Shown here in pieces: positions 42,401 to 48,807 of a DNA stretch of 48,807 bases. Origin of the DNA: Alkalimonas cellulosilytica. Its GTDB lineage: Bacteria; Pseudomonadota; Gammaproteobacteria; Enterobacterales; Alteromonadaceae. The notes below the pieces were generated by a model, which was given only the letters and a program-made list of their open reading frames with translations, had not been told where the DNA came from and ran no database searches. The stretch lies in assembly GCF_036325985.1 (NCBI RefSeq), contig NZ_JAUHLI010000022.1, positions 1-48,807 on the forward strand. The letters are read 5' to 3'. Positions within the stretch are counted from its first letter, which is position 1; each line of letters starts with the position of its first letter. The translations under genes and the position numbers were made by a program.

Positions 42401-42653
42401 CGGCTTTATGGAAGGTCACCGTGGTGCATTCTACATTGATGTACAGAACGTGTTGGCTATCTTCGGTGATAATCAGCGCCATAGTGTCAGCTTCTCAGAT
42501 ACAGGGGTACGTTTAGCCAGTATCAACATTGATGAAGATGGTACCTATGTTTACGGTCGACCATTTGGTGGTTTCACTACCGCACCACCGACCAACTACA
42601 ACGTGCGTGCATCAACCTGGTCTGCGAAGATTGGTGTTCGTTACCGCTTCTAA
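39447..42653 (+). CDS. TonB-dependent receptor, Oar-like with carboxypeptidase-regulatory domain
   Basis: A 1068-residue outer-membrane receptor. A signal peptide covers about residues 1-22 (cleavage near A-I-A-E). Then comes a CarboxypepD-regulatory-like beta domain (about 29-100, S-P-T-G-T-A-A-P), a plug domain (about 130-240, PSFDRDL to ARVNAVTRSG) and a large barrel ending in the aromatic C-terminal strand A-K-I-G-V-R-Y-R-F. This is the Oar/SusC-like size class. The ligand is not known. Placement between purine-nucleoside salvage genes and udk-nupC suggests a nucleoside or nucleic-acid-derived ligand, an inference. Confidence 0.9.
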   Translation: MKIKHLAMAVALAMGASQFAIAETSSSMRGQILSPTGTAAPNTRIIIEHIPSGTRTETVTNASGNFVASGLRVGGPYRVIIDSSVHQDAEIQDIFLSLGEPYRLNTQLEASNIERIAVQGTVINPASFQAGSSSTWGEREIQTLPSFDRDLKDIVRQNPLATDLGDDNRSLSVGGNNPRFNTITVDGITQNDDFGLNSSGYPTNRSPISIDAIEQISIQSVPFNARYSGFAGARVNAVTRSGTNDLRGSVFAEYSSDSMAGNPKANKYVEGAERPPLDYTEKTYGFSLGGPIMRDRLFFFLNYEAFDKSEPVQEGPFGSSVIQAKTVGADAVQRIQQIAQQRYGVNPGDWNIAPDSDDEKLLVKIDWNINNDHRAAFTYQFAEDNAINGIRRNNLNELTLDSFWYDRNQKMNSFATQVYSNWSNSFSSEIKLSYKDVQTRQDPRQGRNFGQARIAVPAAENGRDNAAVVWLGPDRSRHANRLGTETTELQFHGEYLTGDHQIQFGTEYTKIDVFNVFIQDALGSFEFSSIENFEAGNAARVSYQNAFTNNPDDAAAEFGFSTFAAYLQDTWDISWDLTVSIGLRYERMLASDKPTLNNNFAQRYGFDNTFNLDGLDLWLPRISFNYNLTDEITIRGGMGRFSGGRPNVWISNAHTNDGVNLVTAPQLTNLEGLTSLTVPQAMRDSLQPGDGNTTPIDPNFKMPVDTRFNLAVDYDGLDLGFLGDGWFTSAEVIYTDKDREVGWVNLAKVALLDDSGNQITSKGGRPLYVSWDPLAGDRPTTIGGFNTNRHDLLLTNVSGGRSVVSTLTLGNAWDNGLSFRTSYTHQDVRDITSGGSSTASSNYNFQTAVDKQHPVVGRASYEIRHRFMATLNYRTELFEGYNSTFSLYWDRASGRPYSYALDAFNFGGFGDRQGLNSSTNYLPYIPSGPDDDAVRYVGGLTYEEFAEYVAAANLSKYAGGYAPRNEGNRGPWNTSLDFRFEQEIPGFMEGHRGAFYIDVQNVLAIFGDNQRHSVSFSDTGVRLASINIDEDGTYVYGRPFGGFTTAPPTNYNVRASTWSAKIGVRYRF

Positions 42654-42670
42654 TCAGGCTTTTTCCTGAC

Positions 42671-42700
42671 AAAACCGGCCTTTTGGCCGGTTTTTTATTT
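42671..42700 (+). terminator. Strong intrinsic terminator after the receptor gene
   Basis: AAAACCGGCC (42671-42680) pairs with GGCCGGTTTT (42685-42694), loop TTTT, followed by TTTATTT. Downstream of the receptor stop by 17 bp; separates it from udk. Confidence 0.92.
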
Positions 42701-42758
42701 CTATATCGGGCTTTTTTAGCGATAATTGCTCTTTGTGTGTATTGGAAAGTGACAAAAC

Positions 42759-43391
42759 GTGGCTAAGAACACCATCATTGCCATTGCAGGCGCATCGGCC
42801 TCAGGTAAAAGTTTATTTGCATCAACGGTTTATCAGGAGCTGGTAGAGGAGCTGGGTGGCGAGCGCATTGCCATTTTGGCGGAAGATGCCTACTACCGCG
42901 ATCAAAGTCATTTGTCGTTTGAGCAGCGTACTCTGACCAACTATGACCATCCGTCGGCGTTTGAGCATAAATTGCTGGGACAGCATTTGCAGGAGCTTCG
43001 AGATGGCAGTGCCATTGATATGCCACAATACTGCTACAAAACCCATACCCGATTGCCGGATACTATCCGGGTGCAGCCAGCCAAGGTTATTCTGGTAGAA
43101 GGCATATTGTTGCTCAGCGATCCACTGCTGCGCGATGAGTTTGATATCAGTGTCTTTATGGACACACCGCTCGATATTTGTTTATTGCGCCGTATTCGTC
43201 GTGATTTGGAAGATAGAGGCCGAAGTTTGCAGTCGGTGGTCGAACAATACGAAGATACCGTGCGGCCGGCCTTTTTTGATTTTATTGCGCCATCAAAGCA
43301 ATTTGCCGATTTGGTGGTGACCCGGGGTGGTAAAAATCAGATTGCTATCGACATTATAAAAACAAAAATTCGCCAGTTACTGGCGGAGTAA
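42759..43391 (+). CDS. udk: Uridine kinase
   Basis: Phosphorylates uridine and cytidine to UMP/CMP. The 210-residue P-loop protein has the Walker A GASASGKS near residue 10 and the characteristic YDHPSAFEH and ILVEGILL segments of the uridine kinase/PRK family. The start is GTG with GGAAAG upstream. It is followed after 18 bp by nupC, forming a nucleoside uptake-and-trap unit. Confidence 0.93.
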   Translation: MAKNTIIAIAGASASGKSLFASTVYQELVEELGGERIAILAEDAYYRDQSHLSFEQRTLTNYDHPSAFEHKLLGQHLQELRDGSAIDMPQYCYKTHTRLPDTIRVQPAKVILVEGILLLSDPLLRDEFDISVFMDTPLDICLLRRIRRDLEDRGRSLQSVVEQYEDTVRPAFFDFIAPSKQFADLVVTRGGKNQIAIDIIKTKIRQLLAE

Positions 43392-43409
43392 TTAAAAAGG
43401 ACCAGGGGA

Positions 43410-44618
43410 ATGATGGGATTAGTTGGTATAGCGGTGCTATTGCTGGTGGCCTGGCTGGCATCGAATAATAAAAAACACATTAATTGGCGCACCGTGGGCG
43501 GTGCTTTTGCCATCCAGGTCGCTATAGGCGCTTTTGTGTTGTACATTCCTTTTGGTCAGGAGGTGTTGTACAGCATCTCACAGGTGGTGGCCAATGTGAT
43601 TGGTTATGCCAACGCCGGTATTGAATTCCTGTTTGGTGATCTGGGCCGCTTCTCCCAAGGCTTTATTTTTGCCATCCATGTACTGACCATCATTATCTTC
43701 TTTTCATCCCTGATAGCCGTGCTTTATCACATAGGCATTATGACCTGGGTCATTCGCCTGATTGGTGGTGGCTTGCAGAAGCTGCTGGGTACCAGTCGTC
43801 CCGAGTCGATGTCGGCAGCGGCCAATATTTTTGTCGGGCAGACGGAAGCGCCATTGATTGTCCGGCCTTTTGTGCCAACCATGACCCGCTCGGAGCTTTT
43901 TGCCGTGATGGTGGGTGGCCTGGCCTCAGTAGCCGGCTCGGTACTGGCTGGCTATGCTGGTCTTGGTGTGGAATTAAAATACCTGATTGCCGCCAGCTTT
44001 ATGGCAGCGCCCGGTGGTTTTTTGATGGCGAAAATGATATTGCCGGAAACCGAGCAGCCGAAAAATGAACTGACCGAAATTACCCAGGAAAAACCCCATA
44101 CCAATGTGATTGATGCTGCGGCAGCGGGGGCTTCCAGCGGTATGCAGTTGGCGTTGAATGTCGGCGCCATGCTGTTGGCCTTTATTGGTTTGATTGCGCT
44201 GATCAATGGCATGGTCGGTGGCATTGGCGGTTGGTTTGGCATGGATAACCTGACTTTGCAGCTGATCTTCGGTTATGTGTTCCAGCCCCTGGCATTCATC
44301 TTAGGGGTATCCTGGGACGAAGCCCGCATGGCGGGCAGTTTTATTGGCCAGAAATTGGTGATTAATGAGTTTGTCGCTTACCTTGACTATGTTCAGGTGA
44401 AAGAGCAATTGAGTGCCCATACCCAGGTGATTGTGACTATTGCCTTGTGTGGCTTTGCCAATTTCTCTTCCATTGCGATCCTATTAGGTGGCTTGGGTGG
44501 TATGGCGCCCGGCCGTCGGGCTGATATTGCGGCACTGGGTTTAAAAGCCTTGCTGGCAGCAACATTGGCCAACTTAATGAGCGCTGCCATTGCAGGGTTC
44601 TTTTTTTCTTTAGGCTAA
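43410..44618 (+). CDS. nupC: Concentrative nucleoside transporter (NupC/CNT family)
   Basis: A 402-residue inner-membrane symporter importing nucleosides. About ten hydrophobic segments; conserved CNT stretches include AAANIFVGQTEAPLIV, RSELFAVMVGGLASVAGSVLAGY and FANFSSIAI with the GGLGGMAPGRR loop. CNTs use H+ or Na+; which applies cannot be settled here. It starts 18 bp after udk and is followed after 16 bp by the oxygenase, so the three are probably co-transcribed. Confidence 0.93.
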   Translation: MMGLVGIAVLLLVAWLASNNKKHINWRTVGGAFAIQVAIGAFVLYIPFGQEVLYSISQVVANVIGYANAGIEFLFGDLGRFSQGFIFAIHVLTIIIFFSSLIAVLYHIGIMTWVIRLIGGGLQKLLGTSRPESMSAAANIFVGQTEAPLIVRPFVPTMTRSELFAVMVGGLASVAGSVLAGYAGLGVELKYLIAASFMAAPGGFLMAKMILPETEQPKNELTEITQEKPHTNVIDAAAAGASSGMQLALNVGAMLLAFIGLIALINGMVGGIGGWFGMDNLTLQLIFGYVFQPLAFILGVSWDEARMAGSFIGQKLVINEFVAYLDYVQVKEQLSAHTQVIVTIALCGFANFSSIAILLGGLGGMAPGRRADIAALGLKALLAATLANLMSAAIAGFFFSLG

Positions 44619-44634
44619 AAAACAGGTCTTTTAT

Positions 44635-45585
44635 ATGACACAGCAAGTTCCAACGTTAGATATAAGACGGTTTGCCACCGACAAAGATAACTTTGTTGCC
44701 GAAATTGGCAAGGCCTACACTGAGTTTGGATTTTGTGGCATTAGTGGTCACGGGATCTCAGATGACGTGGTAGCAGATACATACACCGCAATTAAGCAGT
44801 TTTTTGCGCTGCCCAATGAAGTGAAAGCCAAGTACCACATGCCAGGGCAAGGCGGTGCCCGCGGTTATACCGGCTTTGGCGTTGAAAAAGCCAAAGACAG
44901 CAAGCATCCGGATCTGAAAGAGTTCTGGCATGTTGGCCGTGAGTTGGACGGTCCTGCACCCCACCCCAGTTTGTACCCGAATGTGTGGCCCACCGAAGTG
45001 CCGAACTTTAAAGAAGCTACTTATCGGCTTTACAGCGAGCTGGAAAAGCTAGGCAACCGGGTGCTGGAAGCGCTAGCGCTCTTCTTAGGGCAGCCACAGC
45101 ACTATTTTGCCGATAAGGTCGATTTCGGCAATTCGATCCTGAGGCCTATCCATTATCCACCAATTCAGGATACCAGCACTCAGTCGATCCGGGCAGGTCA
45201 GCACGAAGACATTAATTTGATCACCTTACTGGTCGGCTCGAACGAAGCCGGGCTGGAAATACTGCGTCGTGATGGCAGTTGGCTGCCGGTCACGACCATT
45301 GAAGGCACCATCGTAGTGAATATTGGTGATATGCTGCAGCGCTTGACCAACCATGTGCTGCCATCCACCACCCATCGGGTGGTGAATCCGGCAGGCATGG
45401 CTGCGGGCGAGCCTCGTTACTCCATCCCTTTCTTTATGCATCCTAATCCGGATTTTGTCATTGAGACGCTACCAAGCTGTATCAGTGCCGAGCGCCCCAA
45501 TCGTTATCCGGAGCCAATTAATTCCAACGACTACCTCATGCAGCGTTTGGAAGAGATTGGTTTATTGAAAAAGAGCGGAAAATAA
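44635..45585 (+). CDS. 2-oxoglutarate/Fe(II)-dependent oxygenase, isopenicillin N synthase-like
   Basis: A 316-residue non-haem iron oxygenase. The 2-His-1-carboxylate facial triad is visible as H190 and D192 in GQHEDIN and H247 in TTHRVV; R261-Y-S263 binds the 2-oxoglutarate carboxylate. N-terminal segment YTEFGFCGISGHGI is the DIOX_N domain. The substrate is unknown. Because it sits 16 bp after nupC, oxidation of a nucleoside or base (as in thymine or pyrimidine dioxygenases) is possible but unproved. Confidence 0.88.
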   Translation: MTQQVPTLDIRRFATDKDNFVAEIGKAYTEFGFCGISGHGISDDVVADTYTAIKQFFALPNEVKAKYHMPGQGGARGYTGFGVEKAKDSKHPDLKEFWHVGRELDGPAPHPSLYPNVWPTEVPNFKEATYRLYSELEKLGNRVLEALALFLGQPQHYFADKVDFGNSILRPIHYPPIQDTSTQSIRAGQHEDINLITLLVGSNEAGLEILRRDGSWLPVTTIEGTIVVNIGDMLQRLTNHVLPSTTHRVVNPAGMAAGEPRYSIPFFMHPNPDFVIETLPSCISAERPNRYPEPINSNDYLMQRLEEIGLLKKSGK

Positions 45586-45645
45586 CCGCTTTGCACAGCA
45601 AATAAGCGAGTGACACAAAAGCCATTAAATTGTGCCATATTGCAG

Positions 45646-45673
45646 TTGACAGCTTTTTGGAACTCGCTATACT
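45646..45673 (+). promoter_or_regulatory. Strong promoter of tRNA-Leu(CAG)
   Basis: TTGACA (45646-45651) matches the -35 consensus exactly and TATACT (45668-45673) the -10 at 5/6, with a 16-bp spacer, followed by a GTGCGCC discriminator. Confidence 0.8.
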
Positions 45674-45709
45674 GTGCGCCATGTTGAGCAGCGATGCTTA
45701 ACATACCAC

Positions 45710-45796
45710 GCAGATGTGGTGGAATTGGTAGACACGCTAGCTTCAGGTGCTAGTGCTCGAAAGGGCGTGAGAGTTCGAGTCTCTCCATCTGCACCA
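45710..45796 (+). tRNA. tRNA-Leu (anticodon CAG)
   Basis: 87 nt with encoded CCA and a long variable arm. Acceptor GCAGATG pairs with CATCTGC, and the anticodon loop TTCAGGT gives CAG. Single copy with its own promoter and terminator. Confidence 0.97.
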
Positions 45797-45800
45797 AATT

Positions 45801-45824
45801 AACCGGCTTAAAGCCGGTTTTTTT
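45801..45824 (+). terminator. Intrinsic terminator of tRNA-Leu(CAG)
   Basis: AACCGGCTT (45801-45809) and AAGCCGGTT (45811-45819) form a GC-rich stem followed by at least five T (45820-45824). Confidence 0.9.
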
Positions 45825-45828
45825 GTGC

Positions 45829-45900
45829 CTGCTATACCCGCAGGCATCCCTCCGGGACTAGCCATTGGCTGTCCAAAAGCACTCCCGATGCTTTTGTGTT
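45829..45900. repeat. Candidate extragenic repeat with nested hairpins
   Basis: Between the tRNA-Leu terminator and the RimK-like gene lie short inverted repeats: TCCC/GGGA near 45847, AGCC-ATT-GGCT near 45860, and AAAAGCA (45875-45881) with TGCTTTT (45889-45895). The last could terminate the minus-strand ligase gene. The layout (CATCCCTCCGGGA, CTGTCC, CTCCCGATGC) resembles extragenic elements known from related genomes; only one copy is present here. Confidence 0.35.
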
Positions 45901-45907
45901 TTTAGAT

Positions 45908-47374
45908 TTAACGTTTTAGTTCTATGCGGCGAATAAAGTCTTCTACCAATAAGTCATAAAGCTTGTTGCCTAAATACAAATCTTCCACTCCATCATCGAT
46001 ATTTGGGTTGTCGTTTACTTCAATCACGTACACCTTATCCCCATCTTGCTTGATGTCGACACCATACAGACTGTCGCCAATCGGAGCGCAGGCTCGAATA
46101 GCAGCATCAAGCACATGAGCCGGCACCTCGTTCACGGCGCAGGTGGTAAAAGCACCGCTTTGAGTTTTACCACTGCCGTGCTTGTAAATTTGCCAGTGAT
46201 TACGCGCCATAAAGTATTTGCAGGCAAAAAGCGCCTGACTATTTAACACGCCAATACGCCAGTCAAACTCTGTGAAGGTATAGCGCTGGGCCAGGATGAT
46301 GGCGCTTTGTTCAAACAGCTCGGTCATTTTTTGCCGCAGTTCGGTCATGGTTTTTACTTTCACCACCCCTCGGGAGAAACTACCATCCGGGATCTTCAAC
46401 ACCATGGGTAATCCCAGTACATCAGCCGCCCGCTCCAGGTTATCGGTATCGTATTTAAACAACATTAAACCATCCGGTACCGGCACCTGATGCTGTTCAA
46501 ACAGAGTTTGCAGGTAAATTTTATTGCTGCAGCGTAAAATCGAGTTCGGATCATCAATCACTGCCAGCCCTTCGCGTTCGGCTTTTAATGCCATTTTGAA
46601 AGTATGGTGATTGACAGCGGTGGTTTCACGAATAAAAAGGCCATCAAACTCCGCCAGCCTTTGATGATCGCGGGCACCGATGATCTCGGTATCCATGGCC
46701 GCCTTTTTGGCCGCTTTGCAAAACAGCTCAATGGAGCGGGGTGTGCAGGGCGGGAACTGCTCCTTTGGATCCATTAACACAGCCAAATCGTATTTAAACT
46801 GACGCTTACTTGGCTCCAATCGCCAGATTTTATGGCTAAAGCGTTCCAGCGCTTCGGCAAACTGCGTTTGTTGCGACTCCGTCAGTTTGTGCAAACTGCC
46901 GATACGAATCGTTTTCACCTGCCATTGTTGTTTCTTGATCAAATCAACGTGCAGGATAGGAACGGAGAATGCTTCAAACAGATAATCGGCTACTTTTTTT
47001 AGCGAGCGCTCATTGGTTTCGCCAAAATAAAGCTGAAAAGTAAGTTGCGTTTCCGGGTTATCAGCCAGTGCTTTATTTAACTGCTTCGTTAATGCGACCG
47101 GGATATCATCAATGACATCGGCAATTTCGTCCCGGTTAAACTTATTAAATACCTTAATGGACGGGATGGCATGGTGATTACGCGCTTCGGCCAGCAACGA
47201 ACAGTAATAACCCGAACCCAGGTACTGGGATTGTCGACAAAGGTTAATAAGCCTTACGCGCTGGCGGGACTTGCCCTGCCACTTCAGATAATCGGCCAGC
47301 GTCATCACGCCATCGTATTGAAAGAAAGGTCCCCAATCTTGCAGCTTATCTACTACGATTAATAACTTAGACAT
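45908..47374 (-). CDS. RimK-like ATP-grasp ligase with RLAN N-terminal domain
   Basis: A 488-residue protein. The N-terminal part (about 1-150, starting LLIVVDKLQDWGPF) matches the RimK-like ATP-grasp N-terminal (RLAN) domain, and the C-terminal half (about 270-480) is an ATP-grasp domain: LPMVLKIPDGSFSRGVVKV (ATP-binding loop), WRIGVLNSQALFACKY and the Mg-binding VIEVNDNPNIDDG. Such enzymes ligate amino acids through an acyl-phosphate. It is longer than E. coli RimK (300 residues), so it is not simply the S6 modifier. Divergent from a GNAT/C39 fusion; see findings. Confidence 0.88.
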   Translation of the reverse strand: MSKLLIVVDKLQDWGPFFQYDGVMTLADYLKWQGKSRQRVRLINLCRQSQYLGSGYYCSLLAEARNHHAIPSIKVFNKFNRDEIADVIDDIPVALTKQLNKALADNPETQLTFQLYFGETNERSLKKVADYLFEAFSVPILHVDLIKKQQWQVKTIRIGSLHKLTESQQTQFAEALERFSHKIWRLEPSKRQFKYDLAVLMDPKEQFPPCTPRSIELFCKAAKKAAMDTEIIGARDHQRLAEFDGLFIRETTAVNHHTFKMALKAEREGLAVIDDPNSILRCSNKIYLQTLFEQHQVPVPDGLMLFKYDTDNLERAADVLGLPMVLKIPDGSFSRGVVKVKTMTELRQKMTELFEQSAIILAQRYTFTEFDWRIGVLNSQALFACKYFMARNHWQIYKHGSGKTQSGAFTTCAVNEVPAHVLDAAIRACAPIGDSLYGVDIKQDGDKVYVIEVNDNPNIDDGVEDLYLGNKLYDLLVEDFIRRIELKR

Positions 47375-47410
47375 ATCCTGTTCCGGAAAAACGTATTTCT
47401 TGTATTGTAG

Positions 47411-47420
47411 ACACTAGTGT
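47411..47420. promoter_or_regulatory. Perfect palindrome in the divergent ligase/GNAT-C39 spacer
   Basis: ACACTAGTGT is a 10-bp perfect palindrome in the spacer between the start codons at 47374 and 47532. It could be an operator serving both genes; no regulator gene is nearby and the site is short enough to be chance. Confidence 0.3.
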
Positions 47421-47531
47421 TGATTGCTGCCTAATGAAATCCTTTACTCGTCAGCAGCAAAATAATTGTCTTGCAAGATAGCTGGAAACAACGTGCAATG
47501 CCTGGCGATGAAACAAGGGATTAAGGTGCCT

Positions 47532-48659
47532 ATGCAGAACAAAGATCTTTGTATCCGTGATGCTTTGTTGGCGGATTTAGCTGATTTAGTGCAGCTGGAG
47601 CAAGCCTGCTTTGATGCTGATCGTTTGAGTCGTCGCAGCTTCAGGCACTTTATTTTGGATAAGCGCAGTGATCTGCAGGTACTGGAGAAGAATAACCAGC
47701 TGGTCGGTTATTTTCTGGTGCTGTACCGTCGGGGCATTAGTCTGGCCCGGTTGTACTCACTTGCCGTATTACCCACCGAACGAAAGCAAGGTTTTGCACA
47801 GCTGCTGTTAAATCAGGCCGAGTTATCTGCCCGGCAGCGGCGTTGTGTGTTTTTGCGTCTGGAAGTCAGGCCGGATAATGACAGCGCTATTGCCTTGTAT
47901 CGGCGTCAGGGCTATCAGGAATTTGCTATCCGCCATGATTTTTATGAAGATCATTCGGATGCACTGTGCATGCAGAAGCGTGTGTTCAGTTATCAGCAGC
48001 AGGGGACGGATAAAGGCATACAGTTTATCCAGCAAACAACACCTTTTACTTGTGGCCCGGCCGCTTTATTGATGGCAATGAATTACTTCGAACCGAATAC
48101 CTACGATCCCTATGCAGAGGAATTAGAAATCTGGCGTGAAGCAACCACTATTTTCATGACTTCAGGTCACGGCGGTTGCAGCCCAAGAGGCCTGGCCCTG
48201 GCTGCCTGGCAACGTGGCTTTGACACTGAGGTGATGCTAAATCAGTCGGGGCCACTTTTCGTCGACTCGGTGCGTCATATACAAAAGAAACAGATGTTGG
48301 AGCGGGTCCATCAGATTGAGCAGCAAAAATGTGCTAAGGCCGGTATTGCGGTTCATATCACCGAGTTTACGCTCAATGATGTGCTGGAAAAACTCCATCA
48401 GGGTTGTTTGGTGTTATTACTGATAAGTACCTGGCAATTTGATCGAAGCAAAGCACCGCACTGGGTATTGTTGTGTGATGCCGATGACGACTTCGTTTAT
48501 TTAAACGATCCAGATGTCGATACCGAAGCAGGCCAAAATGCTGCGGATTACCAGTATATCCCGGTGAATCGTGACATCATGACCAAGGCCTTCCTCTATG
48601 GCAAGCAGCGCTTAAAAGCCGCTGTTGCGCTGAAAAAGTACAAAGAGCCCGCTTTTTAG
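47532..48659 (+). CDS. GNAT acetyltransferase fused to C39-like peptidase domain
   Basis: A 375-residue two-domain protein. Residues about 6-150 form a GNAT fold (LYSLAVLPTERKQGFAQLLL acetyl-CoA loop, VRPDNDSAIALYRRQGY). Residues about 160-350 form a papain-like C39 peptidase: Cys174 in TTPFTCGPAALLMAMN, His310 in KAPHWVLL and Asp326 in YLNDPD. The ATG at 47532 (with AAGGTG) is preferred over an in-frame ATG at 47508 and a TTG at 47466. Divergent from the RLAN-ATP-grasp gene; this pairing suggests joint handling of a peptide or amino-acyl modification, role unknown. Confidence 0.85.
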   Translation: MQNKDLCIRDALLADLADLVQLEQACFDADRLSRRSFRHFILDKRSDLQVLEKNNQLVGYFLVLYRRGISLARLYSLAVLPTERKQGFAQLLLNQAELSARQRRCVFLRLEVRPDNDSAIALYRRQGYQEFAIRHDFYEDHSDALCMQKRVFSYQQQGTDKGIQFIQQTTPFTCGPAALLMAMNYFEPNTYDPYAEELEIWREATTIFMTSGHGGCSPRGLALAAWQRGFDTEVMLNQSGPLFVDSVRHIQKKQMLERVHQIEQQKCAKAGIAVHITEFTLNDVLEKLHQGCLVLLLISTWQFDRSKAPHWVLLCDADDDFVYLNDPDVDTEAGQNAADYQYIPVNRDIMTKAFLYGKQRLKAAVALKKYKEPAF

Positions 48660-48688
48660 GCAAACAAACCAAAAGGATCAAATAAGGC

Positions 48689-48716
48689 TTGCAGCTTTAT
48701 CTTAGCTCCCTATAAT
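48689..48716 (+). promoter_or_regulatory. rRNA-P1-like promoter
   Basis: TTGCAG (48689-48694), a 16-bp spacer and a perfect TATAAT (48711-48716) preceded by AGCTCCC, with an AT-rich UP-like stretch upstream (48662-48685). The CTCCCTATAATGC context mirrors E. coli rrn P1 promoters. A stable-RNA operon is expected after the window end. Confidence 0.6.
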
Positions 48717-48795
48717 GCCGAACCAAGCCAGCAGGGCAGCGAATAAGCGCTCTGCAGCGGGATGAAAAAAGTGCGGTAAATGCTGAGATTCAGCC

Positions 48796-48801
48796 TTGAC
48801 A
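48796..48801 (+). promoter_or_regulatory. Possible second (P2) -35 element at window end
   Basis: A perfect TTGACA lies 85 bp after the P1-like -10 box. The matching -10 would be beyond the window; paired P1/P2 promoters are typical of rRNA operons. Confidence 0.4.
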
Positions 48802-48807
48802 GCAGGA

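Noticed and set aside
1..48807. CRISPR arrays, insertion sequences or prophage
   Set aside because: No regularly spaced repeats, transposase, integrase or phage structural genes were seen; the only long exact repeats are the duplicated tRNAs.

Overview
The window reads as a chromosomal segment of a gammaproteobacterium, most likely an Alteromonadales-type marine or freshwater heterotroph such as the Rheinheimera/Alishewanella/Arsukibacterium group. That placement is inferred from gene content: pqiABC, a sodium-pumping oxaloacetate decarboxylase, an Oar-like TonB-dependent receptor, the E. coli-like order hemA-prfA-prmC and prs-ispE-lolB, an E. coli-like tRNA Met-Leu-Gln-Gln cluster, and KDO synthesis. 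Coding density is high, base composition is roughly balanced, and no transposase, phage gene or CRISPR array was seen.

Layout. 0-3.6 kb: pqiABC, a lipid-transport/envelope-stress operon. 3.6-7.05 kb: oadGAB, preceded by a 277-bp leader with four head-to-tail MetJ-box-like octamers and two tiny ORFs. 7.15-9.7 kb: a membrane-anchored kinase-fold/TPR protein that lacks the catalytic aspartate. 9.7-12.6 kb: a small unknown gene, anmK and an M23 endopeptidase (peptidoglycan recycling and remodelling), divergent from tyrS. 13.9-14.85 kb: a small AT-rich island with two orphan genes between GC-rich hairpins. 14.85-19.5 kb, minus strand: aguB-aguA (agmatine to putrescine), a GIY-YIG protein, an AEC transporter and an MscS channel. 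19.7-20.85 kb: ubiF. 20.9-21.3 kb: tRNA-Met, -Leu, -Gln, -Gln. 21.4-26.4 kb, minus: ychF, pth, rplY, prs, ispE, lolB. 26.5-29.75 kb: hemA-prfA-prmC. 29.8-35 kb: an HD-GYP response regulator, kdsA and a convergent hybrid histidine kinase. 35.15-35.4 kb: two identical tRNA-Phe genes. 35.5-45.6 kb: a nucleoside/purine salvage region (deoB, deoD, gpt, an endonuclease/phosphatase-family protein, a large TonB-dependent receptor, udk, nupC, a 2-oxoglutarate/Fe oxygenase). 45.7 kb: tRNA-Leu(CAG). 45.9-48.7 kb: a divergent pair made of a RimK-like ATP-grasp ligase and a GNAT/C39-peptidase fusion. The last 150 bp carry a promoter resembling rRNA P1 and the start of a second one, so a stable-RNA operon probably begins just past the edge.

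Most genes are housekeeping. The parts most worth a second look are the RimK-like/GNAT-C39 pair (a predicted peptide-tagging or amide-ligation system), the pseudokinase-TPR protein, the MetJ-type operator array before a sodium-pump operon, the grouping of a TonB-dependent receptor with nucleoside salvage genes, and the two-gene orphan island at 14 kb.
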